NCBI GenBank assembly: GCA_051814705.1
Contig: JBPWQW010000001.1
Span: 620,001 to 684,000 of the forward strand
Direction of reading: 5' to 3'
From: Geojedonia sp051814705
GTDB taxonomy: Bacteria; Bacteroidota; Bacteroidia; Flavobacteriales; Flavobacteriaceae
DNA: 64,000 bases
Program-made: the position numbers and the translations under genes
In this document: positions 34,484-43,560 of the stretch, in pieces
Position numbering within the stretch: the stretch's first letter is position 1
Layout: every line of letters starts with the position of its first letter
The notes under the pieces: model-generated
The model's input: the letters and a program-made list of their open reading frames with translations, nothing else
Databases searched by the model: none
What the model was told of the DNA's origin: nothing

Positions 34484-35799
34484 TTGGATGGATGGATTAA
34501 TGACGAAAATTGCTTCAATTTACCACTTTTTGAACGTAGTATATGATCTTGTCTTTCAAAAAGAATATTCAAGCCTGTTTCGAGATAGGTTTCCATTTCG
34601 GCTTTGATTTGGTCTATTTTATTTTTAGACAGATTTTTTCCACTGACATAAATAATTTTAAAGGTGTCCAATTTTAATTGTTGTATTATAAATTCTTTAA
34701 CATTGCCGTCATCTTCAATAATGCTTTTGGTAATGTAGTAAAACGTCAGGCCCGCAGCTTTTTTCCCACTTGGCAAGATGGCGATATCATTGGTTCTGCC
34801 AATAAGGGTCTCAAGAATTGGGTGTTTGCTAGTACTTTTTTTGGAAAGCATTCCAACATCTCCAATATCGTAACGAATAAAAGGGTGCGCTTTATTATAA
34901 AGCGATGTAATCACAACCCGTCCTTCTTGCCCTAAAGGCAACTCTTCGTTTTGTTCGTCCAAAATTTCCACATATAAGGTTTCGCTATTAATGTGCCACT
35001 CATCTTTTGGATTTTGAAAAGCAATTAAATCCAGTTCGGATGCGCCATATTCGTTGATTATTGGAACGCCAAATTGGGTTTCCATCAGAGTTTTATCATC
35101 GTCAAAAAGCATTTCAGAGGTTACGATGCAAGCCCTCAGGGATGGACAAATAGAGCTTAAAATGATGTGTTTGTGTTTCAAAAATTTGGCAAACTGAACA
35201 ATAGCACTTGTATAACCATTAATGTAATCGAACTTTATGGATTGGAATGTTTTAAGATGTTTTTCAAAAGCTATATCGCTTAAATCAAACACCGAAAAGC
35301 GATGCCGTCTACTTAAGACATCTTTAAAACGTTCTTTGTAATACCCTTTTTTATCCAAAGGAATACCATAAAACCGTGCTTGTCTTGAGCGGTTAAAATC
35401 TAAATTGAACCACCCAAACCGATTTTCAATTACAGCCCAAGTCATGGCGTGGCAAAACGTATCTTTGGCAAAAATAAAAGGGTCTCCTGAAGATCCAGAT
35501 GTTTTATTAATATAGACGTCTTTCATTTTAAAACCATTAGAAAGACGTTCATTTAAAGGGTGTTGCAAATCGCGCTTGGTCATAACGGGAACCGTATTCC
35601 AATCCAAAGGGTTTACCTGTTTTGCTAATCTTTTATAGAAAGGATTGTGTTTTAAATGATAAGTGACAATATCTTGTTTTGAGTTGTTGATGTATGTTTT
35701 AAAATCACCTTCGCTTTGTTCTTGGATGGACATCAAAACCTGTTTGGCTTTCTTAATAGGAAAGCCATTTAATTGTAATGAAAGGTCAAATAAATTCAA
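34480..35799 (-). CDS. CapK/phenylacetate-CoA ligase family adenylating protein
   Basis: 439 residues of the ANL-type AMP-binding proteins known as CapK or coenzyme F390 synthetase-like. The adenylate motif is KTSGSSGDPFIFAKD (about residues 99-113), with INEYGASELDLIAFQN and HPFIRYDIGDVGML further on. Such genes are common in capsule and O-antigen loci, where they may activate a carboxylic acid for glycan decoration; the substrate is unknown. It starts the minus-strand unit and is divergent from purD. Confidence 0.88.
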   Translation of the reverse strand: MNLFDLSLQLNGFPIKKAKQVLMSIQEQSEGDFKTYINNSKQDIVTYHLKHNPFYKRLAKQVNPLDWNTVPVMTKRDLQHPLNERLSNGFKMKDVYINKTSGSSGDPFIFAKDTFCHAMTWAVIENRFGWFNLDFNRSRQARFYGIPLDKKGYYKERFKDVLSRRHRFSVFDLSDIAFEKHLKTFQSIKFDYINGYTSAIVQFAKFLKHKHIILSSICPSLRACIVTSEMLFDDDKTLMETQFGVPIINEYGASELDLIAFQNPKDEWHINSETLYVEILDEQNEELPLGQEGRVVITSLYNKAHPFIRYDIGDVGMLSKKSTSKHPILETLIGRTNDIAILPSGKKAAGLTFYYITKSIIEDDGNVKEFIIQQLKLDTFKIIYVSGKNLSKNKIDQIKAEMETYLETGLNILFERQDHILRSKSGKLKQFSSLIHPSK

Positions 35800-35843
35800 A
35801 GGAAAAATGATTTTTATGTTTTTGTAAAATAATTCTTTTTTAA

Positions 35844-35867
35844 GCGCAAAAGCAATTATTTTTGCGC
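35844..35867. promoter_or_regulatory. purD upstream inverted repeat overlapping a -7 box
   Basis: GCGCAAAA (35844-35851) and TTTTGCGC (35860-35867) form a perfect 8-bp inverted repeat with an 8-base spacer. TATTTTTG (35857-35864), a TAnnTTTG box for purD, lies within it, 16 bp before the ATG. The arrangement could be an operator in the purD/capK divergent gap; no -33 TTTG is at normal distance. Confidence 0.4.
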
Positions 35868-35880
35868 AAACAACTTACTA

Positions 35881-37152
35881 ATGACGATTTTAATTCTTGG
35901 ATCTGGAGGAAGGGAACATACTTTTGCTTGGAAAATCGCCCAAAGTCCTTTATGCCGAACACTTTATGTAGCGCCTGGAAATTCCGGCACTGCCCAAATA
36001 GCTGAAAATGTAAATATTGGCGTTACCGATTTTCCTGCGATTAAAGAACTGGTCCTTTCAAAGCATATTGATATGGTGGTTGTAGGGCCTGAAGATCCGC
36101 TCGTGCTAGGCATCCATGATTACTTTTTGAATGACGATCAACTCAAGTATGTTTCAGTAATTGGTCCACAAAAGGCAGCAGCCGAACTTGAAGGCAGCAA
36201 AGAATTCGCCAAAGAATTTTTATTTCGACATCATATTCCAACAGCAGCATATCAAAGTTTTAATCCGTCCAATGTTGAACAGGGCTATAAGTTTTTGGAA
36301 ACTTTGAAGCCACCTTATGTTTTAAAAGCAGATGGATTGGCCGCGGGTAAAGGTGTTTTGATTTTGAACGATCTAGAAGAAGCCAAAAAAGAATTAAAAA
36401 GCATGCTTATAGACTCCAAATTTGGCGAGGCAAGTTCAAAAGTAGTCATTGAAGAGTTTTTAGATGGAATAGAGTTAAGCTGTTTTGTACTAACGGATGG
36501 CAAAAATTATAAAATTCTCCCAACGGCAAAGGATTATAAACGGATTGGCGAAGGTGATACGGGCTTAAATACAGGCGGTATGGGAGCGGTGTCTCCTGTT
36601 TCTTTTGCGACGGAAGAATTTCTAAAAAAAATTGAAGAACGTATTGTGATTCCAACCGTCAATGGGCTTCAAAAAGATAATTTACCCTATAAAGGCTTTA
36701 TTTTTATAGGCTTGATTAAAGTTGGAGATGATCCCAAAGTGATTGAATATAATGTGCGAATGGGAGACCCTGAAACCGAAGTAGTATTGCCTAGACTTAA
36801 AAATGATTTGGTGGAAGTGTTTCAAGCTATTGCCAATCAAACTTTGGACAAAATAGATATCAAAATAGATGATCGAGCCGCCACAACCGTGATGATGGTT
36901 TCTGGAGGATACCCTGAAGCTTATGAAAAAGGGAAGGAAATTATTGGACTGGAAAAAGTTAGGGAATCCATTCCATTCCATGCCGGATCAGCACTAAAAG
37001 ATGGGAAAATTATAACAACAGGTGGGCGCGTAATGGCCATGACTTCTTATGGAAAGACTTATGAAGAAGCCATAAAAAAATCCTATCAAAATATAGCATT
37101 GTTACATTTTGACAAGATGTATTATCGCAAGGATATTGGTTTTGATTTATAG
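35881..37152 (+). CDS. purD: Phosphoribosylamine-glycine ligase (GARS)
   Basis: 423 residues, ATP-grasp fold. ILILGSGGREHTFAWKIAQS is at about residues 3-22, GPEDPLVLGI at about 69-78, LKADGLAAGKGVLI at about 147-160 and EYNVRMGDPETEVVLPRL at about 288-305. It joins glycine to phosphoribosylamine in purine synthesis. It is a single gene here, not fused to purM or purN, and its end overlaps the convergent small membrane protein by 6 bp. Confidence 0.96.
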   Translation: MTILILGSGGREHTFAWKIAQSPLCRTLYVAPGNSGTAQIAENVNIGVTDFPAIKELVLSKHIDMVVVGPEDPLVLGIHDYFLNDDQLKYVSVIGPQKAAAELEGSKEFAKEFLFRHHIPTAAYQSFNPSNVEQGYKFLETLKPPYVLKADGLAAGKGVLILNDLEEAKKELKSMLIDSKFGEASSKVVIEEFLDGIELSCFVLTDGKNYKILPTAKDYKRIGEGDTGLNTGGMGAVSPVSFATEEFLKKIEERIVIPTVNGLQKDNLPYKGFIFIGLIKVGDDPKVIEYNVRMGDPETEVVLPRLKNDLVEVFQAIANQTLDKIDIKIDDRAATTVMMVSGGYPEAYEKGKEIIGLEKVRESIPFHAGSALKDGKIITTGGRVMAMTSYGKTYEEAIKKSYQNIALLHFDKMYYRKDIGFDL

Positions 37153-37374
37153 GTAAGAATGTGAAGAGATCGTTTTATCTTCATCACCATGATCATTAAA
37201 CTTCTTTAACTGAAGCATCCAATACACCATAGCGATCAAACCTATAGCAAAAAACACCCAGGATACGACATTGGCACCAAACCAGCTACTAAGCTCTAAA
37301 GTTCTTAATGCATCAAATGGTGCAAATAATACATTGACAAATAAATCTTGAATGGCGTAAAAAAAGTCTTTCAT
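37147..37374 (-). CDS. Small membrane protein, DUF6341-like
   Basis: 75 residues: an amphipathic N-terminus (MKDFFYAIQDLFVNVLFAPF), one clear membrane segment (about residues 36-54, NVVSWVFFAIGLIAMVYWML) and a short charged tail (KKFNDHGDEDK). I recall it as a conserved flavobacterial family (DUF6341) found near upp; function unknown. It lies between purD and the DUF6427-like gene, on the opposite strand to both. Confidence 0.7.
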   Translation of the reverse strand: MKDFFYAIQDLFVNVLFAPFDALRTLELSSWFGANVVSWVFFAIGLIAMVYWMLQLKKFNDHGDEDKTISSHSYL

Positions 37375-37494
37375 TGTTTTAAATTTTAAAACCCATTATG
37401 GGATTAAAGAGTATAATCATATATTTACAGTACAAAATTACATTTTTTCAACTTACATTTAGCAAAAAAGGAAAAGAATATTCCAACGTCATAA

Positions 37495-38418
37495 ATGATA
37501 TCTAGTTTTTTTAGCAAAGCCAAGCCCATACATTTTGTAATTGTAAGTCTCCTACTATTATTGGTTTTTAGTATTGCTAAATTTTATAGTATTAATGAGC
37601 CTTTTACTCTAAGTGCATTAATTAAGCAAACCGGGCTTTTGATGGTGTGCTTGTCTTCGGTTTTTGTATTGGATTTTTTAGTTAGCAGAAACAATCTCAC
37701 CAAAAAAAACAGCTACAAAATCTTGATATTTGGCTTATTTGTCTCATTACTTCCTGTGACCATTTTAAATTCAAAACTACTAGTAGCCAATTTTTTTATT
37801 TTACTAGCGTTACGGCGTCTGATTAGTTTGAGGACCAATAAAGACGTCAAAAAAAAACTCTTTGATGCGTCATTTTGGATAGGGATTGCAACCTTGTTTT
37901 ATTTTTGGGCCAGCCTATTCTACATATTAATTTTCACAGCACTCATACTGTATAGGATTGTGGATTTAAAAAATTGGATTATTCCATTTGTGGGTGCTTT
38001 AACAGTCGTTGTTATTGGTAGTTCGTATATGGTTTTGGTAGGCCATAATGTGATTGATTATTCACAACATCTAATCGCTTTCAGCTTTGATTTTAGTCCA
38101 TTAAATTCAAGAAGAACCATAATTTCCACTACTGTTATTTTATCCTATGGCCTTTGGTCTTTATTTTATTTTATAAGGTATTTGAAAGCTAAATCTAAAA
38201 AATCAAGACCTTCTTTTATTCTCATTATTTTTGCGATACTAATTGGGCTTTTAATTTTAGCGATTTCACCCCATAAAAATGGCAGTGAATTTCTTTTTCT
38301 TTTTGCACCATTATCCATCATAATCACCAATTATTTGGAAACGATTTCTGAAAAATGGTTTAAAGAAACATTGCTTTTGGGGCTTGTGGCAACCCCAATC
38401 ATTATTTTACTGTTGTAG
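37495..38418 (+). CDS. Polytopic membrane protein, DUF6427-like
   Basis: 307 residues with about eight membrane segments and short loops. It begins MISSFFSKAKPIHFVIVSLL, typical of a flavobacterial family I recall as DUF6427. No catalytic or transport motif is seen. Its 3' end overlaps the convergent upp gene by 12 bp. Function is not assigned. Confidence 0.7.
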   Translation: MISSFFSKAKPIHFVIVSLLLLLVFSIAKFYSINEPFTLSALIKQTGLLMVCLSSVFVLDFLVSRNNLTKKNSYKILIFGLFVSLLPVTILNSKLLVANFFILLALRRLISLRTNKDVKKKLFDASFWIGIATLFYFWASLFYILIFTALILYRIVDLKNWIIPFVGALTVVVIGSSYMVLVGHNVIDYSQHLIAFSFDFSPLNSRRTIISTTVILSYGLWSLFYFIRYLKAKSKKSRPSFILIIFAILIGLLILAISPHKNGSEFLFLFAPLSIIITNYLETISEKWFKETLLLGLVATPIIILLL

Positions 38419-39066
38419 TTTTTTACCAAAGGCCAAATCACCGGCATCTCCTAATCCGGGCATAATATAACCTTTATCGTTAAGATGTTCATCAATGGTT
38501 GCAATCCATAAATGTGTGTTTTTGTCAAAATGCGGTTTAATGTACTCAATACCGTCCTTTGCACCAATAACACTGACCAAATGGATATCCTTTGGAACAC
38601 CAAAAGCTTGCAAGGCTTTAAAAGTCGCAACCATAGATTGTCCAGTAGCTAACATGGGATCGGCAATTATAAGAGTCTTATTTTCTAGACTTGGACAGGC
38701 CAGATATTCGACGATGATTTCAAAATTTTCAGGATCCTGCTTATGGTGTCTATAAGCAGAAATGAAGGCGTTTTCAGCGGTATCAAAATAATTTAATAGA
38801 CCGTGATGTAAGGGCCCTCCGGCTCTTAGTATCGAACATAAAACAACATCATTGGCAATAAGGTTAATATCACAAGTTCCTAAAGGTGTTGTAACATTTG
38901 TGTTTTTATAACTTAAAGTTTTGCTCATTTCATAACCCAAAATCTCACCAATACGCTCGATATTCCGCCTAAAACGCATGCGGTCTCTTTGAACTTCTAC
39001 ATTTCTTAGTTCAGAAATAAAGGTGTTTAATATAGAATTTTGGAGTGATAAATTATGAATTTTCAT
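38407..39066 (-). CDS. upp: Uracil phosphoribosyltransferase
   Basis: 219 residues. The PRPP-binding loop IIADPMLATGQSM is at about residues 133-145, ILRAGGPLHHGLL (a Upp substrate motif) at about 79-91, and the C-terminal uracil-binding region is DEHLNDKGYIMPGLGDAGDLAFG. It salvages uracil to UMP. Length and motifs are normal. Confidence 0.93.
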   Translation of the reverse strand: MKIHNLSLQNSILNTFISELRNVEVQRDRMRFRRNIERIGEILGYEMSKTLSYKNTNVTTPLGTCDINLIANDVVLCSILRAGGPLHHGLLNYFDTAENAFISAYRHHKQDPENFEIIVEYLACPSLENKTLIIADPMLATGQSMVATFKALQAFGVPKDIHLVSVIGAKDGIEYIKPHFDKNTHLWIATIDEHLNDKGYIMPGLGDAGDLAFGKKLQQ

Positions 39067-39112
39067 AGGTCGTTAGTCAGTTGTTTGTGGGTAAAGTTAA
39101 CCAAAATAGAGC

Positions 39113-39120
39113 TATATTTG
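39113..39120 (+). promoter_or_regulatory. Candidate -7 box for DUF4254-GT9 genes
   Basis: TATATTTG matches TAnnTTTG, 19 bp before the ATG at 39140. The nearest upstream TTTG (39084-39087) is 25 bases away, longer than the usual 19-21. Confidence 0.45.
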
Positions 39121-39139
39121 CAGTTAAAATCACAACATC

Positions 39140-39748
39140 ATGTTTACAAGTAAGGCAAATAAGATTTTTCAGGAGGTAATCGAAAAGTATCATGTTATAA
39201 ATACGGTCAATCAACCTTTTAGTAACCCCTACAATAAAGATTCAAATCGTATTGAACATTTATTGTACAGAAAATGCTGGATCGATACCGTACAATGGCA
39301 TTATGAAGACATTATTCGTGACCCACAAATCGATCCTGTTGCGGCGTTAAAATTAAAACGCAAAATAGATGCTTCAAACCAAGACAGAACAGATATGGTG
39401 GAATATATTGATAGCTATTTTTTGGAGATCTATAAAAATGTCATCCCTAAAACAGATGCGACGATAAATACCGAAAGCCCAGCATGGGGAATAGACAGAT
39501 TATCCATTTTAGCATTGAAAATATATCATATGAATGAGGAAGCGACTCGTAACGATGCTTCCAATTCACATAAAATGGCTTGTAAATCAAAACTCGACGT
39601 GTTGTTGGAGCAACGGGTGGATCTATCTACCGCCATTGACACCTTACTTAAAGATATTGAAAACGGGGATAAGTACATGAAAGTGTACAAACAAATGAAA
39701 ATGTACAATGACGAAGAGTTGAATCCCGTATTAAGATCACAAAAATAA
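39140..39748 (+). CDS. DUF4254 domain-containing protein
   Basis: 202 residues, soluble, mostly helical by composition. I recognise the Bacteroidetes DUF4254 family (NPYNKDSNRIEHLLYRKCWIDTVQWH near the N-terminus begins at about residue 28). The gene is commonly followed by a GT9 heptosyltransferase-like gene, as here (45-bp gap), hinting at a role in lipopolysaccharide assembly, but no activity is known. Confidence 0.82.
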   Translation: MFTSKANKIFQEVIEKYHVINTVNQPFSNPYNKDSNRIEHLLYRKCWIDTVQWHYEDIIRDPQIDPVAALKLKRKIDASNQDRTDMVEYIDSYFLEIYKNVIPKTDATINTESPAWGIDRLSILALKIYHMNEEATRNDASNSHKMACKSKLDVLLEQRVDLSTAIDTLLKDIENGDKYMKVYKQMKMYNDEELNPVLRSQK

Positions 39749-39793
39749 ATTTGAATTCTCGAAATCGTATAAGAGTTCATCAATTAGGTTGAC

Positions 39794-40813
39794 GTGTCAA
39801 AACCGATAAACCACATACTTGTAATTCGTCTTTCGGCAATGGGGGATGTTGCGATGACCGTTCCGGTGTTGAGAGCGTTAACCCAACAGTTTCCTGATGT
39901 TAAATTAACGGTACTGACGCGGGCATTTTTTGCTCCTTTTTTCAGAAATATACCGAATGTGACCGTTTACGCCGCTGAGGTCAAATCCAAACACAAAGGG
40001 TTATTAGGTATTTACAGATTGTCTAAAGAACTGAGAAAGCTTGAAATTGACGCTATTGCTGATTTACACAATGTATTGAGAAGTAAGATTTTAGGATTTT
40101 TATTATTTGAAAAAAAACGCATTCAAATTGATAAAGGTCGAACAGAAAAGAAGGCCTTAGTTTCTGGTGAAATAGTTAAGCAACTTAAAACCACACACCA
40201 GCGTTACGCCGACGTATTTGAAAAACTCGGATTTTCTATCGATTTGTCTAACCCAATCGTTCCCAAAAAAGAAACATTAAACCCAAAGGTTTTAAAAATT
40301 ACGGGAAAAATAACCATGAAACGTATTGGAATTGCACCCTTTGCAACTTACGACAGTAAAATGTATCCAATAGATGCCATGGAACAGGTTATTGAAGCCC
40401 TTTCAAGCACCCATCAAGTTTTCTTGTTTGGAGGCGGAGAGCATGAAATTAAGATTTTAAGGTCACTTGAAGAAAAATTTAAAAATACAATTAACGTTGC
40501 AGGAACTTTGAGTTTGGAAGATGAATTAAATCTAATTTCTAATTTAGATGTGATGCTTTCCATGGATTCTGGCAATGCTCATATTGCTGCAATGCTTGGG
40601 GTAAAAGTTGTTACCATTTGGGGGGTAACGCATCCTTTTGCGGGATTTGCACCCTTCAACCAACCCGAAGAGTATGGGCTGCTTTCCGATCGAAAACAAT
40701 TTCCATTGATTCCAACATCGGTTTATGGAAACAAGTATCCAGAACATTATAGAGAGGCTTCAAGAAGTATCACGCTCGAGACCGTCATAAAAAAGATAGA
40801 ATCTATTATTTAA
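39794..40813 (+). CDS. Glycosyltransferase family 9 (ADP-heptose:LPS heptosyltransferase-like)
   Basis: 339 residues with a GTG start. HILVIRLSAMGDVAMTVPVL near the N-terminus and SMDSGNAHIAAMLGVKVVTIWG in the C-terminal domain (donor site) are GT9 signatures. It would transfer heptose or a related sugar to lipid A-core, in contrast to the GT4 enzymes of the polysaccharide locus. It is probably co-transcribed with the DUF4254 gene. Confidence 0.88.
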   Translation: MSKPINHILVIRLSAMGDVAMTVPVLRALTQQFPDVKLTVLTRAFFAPFFRNIPNVTVYAAEVKSKHKGLLGIYRLSKELRKLEIDAIADLHNVLRSKILGFLLFEKKRIQIDKGRTEKKALVSGEIVKQLKTTHQRYADVFEKLGFSIDLSNPIVPKKETLNPKVLKITGKITMKRIGIAPFATYDSKMYPIDAMEQVIEALSSTHQVFLFGGGEHEIKILRSLEEKFKNTINVAGTLSLEDELNLISNLDVMLSMDSGNAHIAAMLGVKVVTIWGVTHPFAGFAPFNQPEEYGLLSDRKQFPLIPTSVYGNKYPEHYREASRSITLETVIKKIESII

Positions 40814-40868
40814 ATGAATGTGTCAACTATGACCATATTTTAGTCTTACATTCTCTCTCTTTGGGAGA

Positions 40869-40889
40869 CCTGCCTGCCGGCAAGGCAGG
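40869..40889. repeat. GC-rich palindrome between convergent genes
   Basis: CCTGCC (40869-40874) and GGCAGG (40884-40889) flank the self-complementary TGCCGGCA. It is far more GC-rich than its surroundings and matches a style of dispersed palindrome seen in flavobacteria. It may terminate the convergent transcripts, but neither side has a clear U-tract. Confidence 0.6.
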
Positions 40890-40912
40890 GATGTCTAAAG
40901 GACAGAGAAGGC

Positions 40913-41968
40913 TTAAATATCATCGTAGTCCACATAAATAGTTGAGCTAATAGGATGCGCTTGGCAGGTTAAAATCAACCCAGAAGCAACTTCGCTATCC
41001 GTTAAAATACTGTTTTGTCGCATTTTTACTTCACCCTCTTTAAGCCTTGCTAAACAACTGCTACAAATTCCACCTTGGCAGGAATAAGGAGCGTCTAGAT
41101 CTTCATCCAAAGCGGCCTCAAGAACAGATTGTTTTGGAGACATTTCAAAAGTGGATTCCTCATCATCTATCATTACTGTGACCTTTGTTTTTCCACTAGG
41201 AGCATCTTCATTTATAAGGCCCTCTTGTTTTGCAGCTTTAAACAGCTCGAAATGGATGCGCTCATTCGCAATACCTTGTTCGGTCAACACATCTTTTACG
41301 GTATGTATCATAGCTTCGGGACCACAAATATAAAAGGCATCAACAACGATATCTTTGTACTTGTTTTTCATGACATAATTCACCGTGCTTTTTTCTATAC
41401 GCCCAAAAACTGCATGGTCTTCATCGGCTTGACTGAACACAAACTGAATAGAAAAACGTGAACTATATTGATTTTTAAGTTCTAAGAGTTCATTTAAGAA
41501 CATGGTGTCTTGAGTAGTTTTGTTGCCATAAACCAAAATAACTTCGCTATAAATCTCCTCTTCCAAGGCACATTTCACAATGCTTAGTATAGGTGTAATG
41601 CCACTGCCTGCTGCAAAAGCGGCTAGGTTTTTGGTTTTCGAGTCATTGGGCTCAAATATAAATCGCCCTTTGGGTGGTGCAACATCTAAGTGATCACCAA
41701 CTTTTAACTTTGAATTGGCATATGACGAAAACGTTCCGTCCATAACCTCTTTTACGGCAACCTTAAGTTCACCACTTTTTGGTGAAGAGCAAAGTGAGTA
41801 GTCTCGCCTAACTTCATGTCCATCAATGACACTCTTAAGGGTAATATATTGACCAGATTTGAAGGAAAAAATCTTTTTTAACGGTTCAGGGACATCAAAG
41901 CTTAGGGTGACCGCTTTATCGGTTTCTCTATGGATGTCTTTTATTTGGAGCTCATAAAACTGTGACAT
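40913..41968 (-). CDS. PaaE-like ferredoxin-type NAD(P)H oxidoreductase
   Basis: 351 residues from the ATG at 41968 (MSQFYELQI); a TTG five codons upstream is less likely. Three domains: FAD-binding barrel with RRDYSLCSSP (about residues 54-63), NAD(P)-binding domain with AAGSGITPILSIVK (about 120-133) and YICGPEAM, and a C-terminal plant-type [2Fe-2S] ferredoxin with CQGGICSSC (about 299-307) and a fourth Cys in LTCQAHP. It passes electrons from NAD(P)H to a partner oxygenase or desaturase. No paaABC genes are near, so the partner is unknown. Confidence 0.88.
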   Translation of the reverse strand: MSQFYELQIKDIHRETDKAVTLSFDVPEPLKKIFSFKSGQYITLKSVIDGHEVRRDYSLCSSPKSGELKVAVKEVMDGTFSSYANSKLKVGDHLDVAPPKGRFIFEPNDSKTKNLAAFAAGSGITPILSIVKCALEEEIYSEVILVYGNKTTQDTMFLNELLELKNQYSSRFSIQFVFSQADEDHAVFGRIEKSTVNYVMKNKYKDIVVDAFYICGPEAMIHTVKDVLTEQGIANERIHFELFKAAKQEGLINEDAPSGKTKVTVMIDDEESTFEMSPKQSVLEAALDEDLDAPYSCQGGICSSCLARLKEGEVKMRQNSILTDSEVASGLILTCQAHPISSTIYVDYDDI

Positions 41969-41980
41969 GATTTTTTTTTG

Positions 41981-41988
41981 CAAAAATA
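41981..41988 (-). promoter_or_regulatory. Candidate -7 box for the PaaE-like gene
   Basis: TATTTTTG on the minus strand matches TAnnTTTG, 12 bp before the ATG at 41968, which also favours that start over the TTG upstream. No clear -33 element. Confidence 0.42.
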
Positions 41989-42069
41989 AGGAATAGAGAT
42001 GTTAAATGAGTTTTGATTGTAACAAAAAGAGTTTTAATATTACCAATGGTTTAAACACAGGCCAAAATC

Positions 42070-43548
42070 ATGATTAAACATTTTTTAAGTTTAGAGTGGA
42101 AACAATTTTTCAGATCAGCTAGTTTTGGAAAAGGGATTGCCCTAAAAATCTTGATGCTGTTTTTGGCACTCTATTTTATAGCCACATTTTTAACCATTGG
42201 TTTGGCTTTATATCCCTTGTTAAAAAAGGTATTCCCAGAACAAGACCCGCTCATCGTCGTAAATGGATTTGTGTTTTATTGGATTTTGGTTGATCTTCTC
42301 ATTCGATTTTTCTTTCAAAAACTCCCAGTCATGAGTGTTAAACCCTTATTGACATTACCCATTAAAAGGCGCAAAGTTGTTAATTATGTTTTAGGAAAAT
42401 CGGCGGTGTCATTCTTTAATTTTTTGCCACTTTTCGCCATTGTTCCTTTTGGGATCACACTAATTTTTAAGGGTCACACGATAACTTCAGTATTGACCTG
42501 GATGATTGTAATGTTTGGTATCGTATTAATCACTAATTTTTTAAATTTTATAGTTGAAAGCATCACGGCAGAATCAGAGTTGTCGTTTTTGCCCCTGATC
42601 GTGACCGTAGGGATTTTAGTTTTAATTAACCATTTCAATATTTTATCAATCTCTGAAACCCTTTCAAAAGGAATCCTCTCTATTACCAATAATCCCGTCC
42701 TGATTTTTGTGCCACTTTTGGTTTTATTTGGGCTTTATCGATACAATTTTAAAATTTTAAAGAATAAATTGTATTTGGATAATTCCCTTAAATCTAAAAC
42801 GCAGGAAGTCAAAACCTCCGATCTAGCTTGGACGCGACGATTTGGCGATATAGCTCCCTTTATGCAATTGGATTTAAAATTAATCTGGAGAAATAAAAGA
42901 CCCAGATCCAGTATCTTTATTTTGATTATTGGCTTGCTGTACGGTTTGATTTTTTATCCCAATCCAGTTTACCAAGACATGGCTTTTATGTATGGCTTTG
43001 TCGGGATTTTTGTAACTGGAATATTCTTGATCAATTTTGGGCAATTTATTCCCGCATGGGATGGTGGCTACTACAAATTGTTGATGAGCCAAAACATTAT
43101 ATATCAGGATTATTTAAAATCTAAATTTGTGCTTATGGTTTTAAGCGTAATAATTCTATTCGTTTTGAGTATCCCGTATGTTTATTTTGGATGGAACATT
43201 TTGTTGGCGCATTTTGCGGCTGCAATTTATAATGTTGGGATAAATGCCCATGTGATTTTGTATGGAGGGTCCTTTAACAGAAAAAAGATAGATTTAAATA
43301 AACGAGCAGCATTTAATTACCAAGGTACCGGAGCAGTACAATGGCTGTTGGGGATTCCTTTAATGCTGGTCCCTATGGGTATATTTTCGGCATTTTATTT
43401 CTTGATCAATTTTGAAGCCGGCATTACGGCCATAGTCGTTTGTGGTTTATTGGGAATCGTTTTTCATCAAAAATTAATGCGATTTATTACTTCAAAATAT
43501 TTAGAATCCAAGTACAAAATGATTGACGCGTTTAGTCAAGATAATTAA
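42070..43548 (+). CDS. ABC transporter permease, DUF5687 family
   Basis: 492 residues with about 11-12 membrane segments; the N-terminus LSLEWKQFFRSASFGKGIALK and the second soluble stretch QLDLKLIWRNKRPRSSIFIL (about residues 269-288) are typical of DUF5687, a Bacteroidetes ABC-2-like permease family. It pairs with the ATPase gene 12 bp downstream. The substrate is unknown. Confidence 0.87.
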   Translation: MIKHFLSLEWKQFFRSASFGKGIALKILMLFLALYFIATFLTIGLALYPLLKKVFPEQDPLIVVNGFVFYWILVDLLIRFFFQKLPVMSVKPLLTLPIKRRKVVNYVLGKSAVSFFNFLPLFAIVPFGITLIFKGHTITSVLTWMIVMFGIVLITNFLNFIVESITAESELSFLPLIVTVGILVLINHFNILSISETLSKGILSITNNPVLIFVPLLVLFGLYRYNFKILKNKLYLDNSLKSKTQEVKTSDLAWTRRFGDIAPFMQLDLKLIWRNKRPRSSIFILIIGLLYGLIFYPNPVYQDMAFMYGFVGIFVTGIFLINFGQFIPAWDGGYYKLLMSQNIIYQDYLKSKFVLMVLSVIILFVLSIPYVYFGWNILLAHFAAAIYNVGINAHVILYGGSFNRKKIDLNKRAAFNYQGTGAVQWLLGIPLMLVPMGIFSAFYFLINFEAGITAIVVCGLLGIVFHQKLMRFITSKYLESKYKMIDAFSQDN

Positions 43549-43560
43549 ATTAAAAATAGT

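Noticed and set aside
41129..41461. 110-residue plus-strand frame opposite the PaaE-like gene
   Set aside because: Shadow of the NAD-binding and ferredoxin coding region; no recognisable domain.
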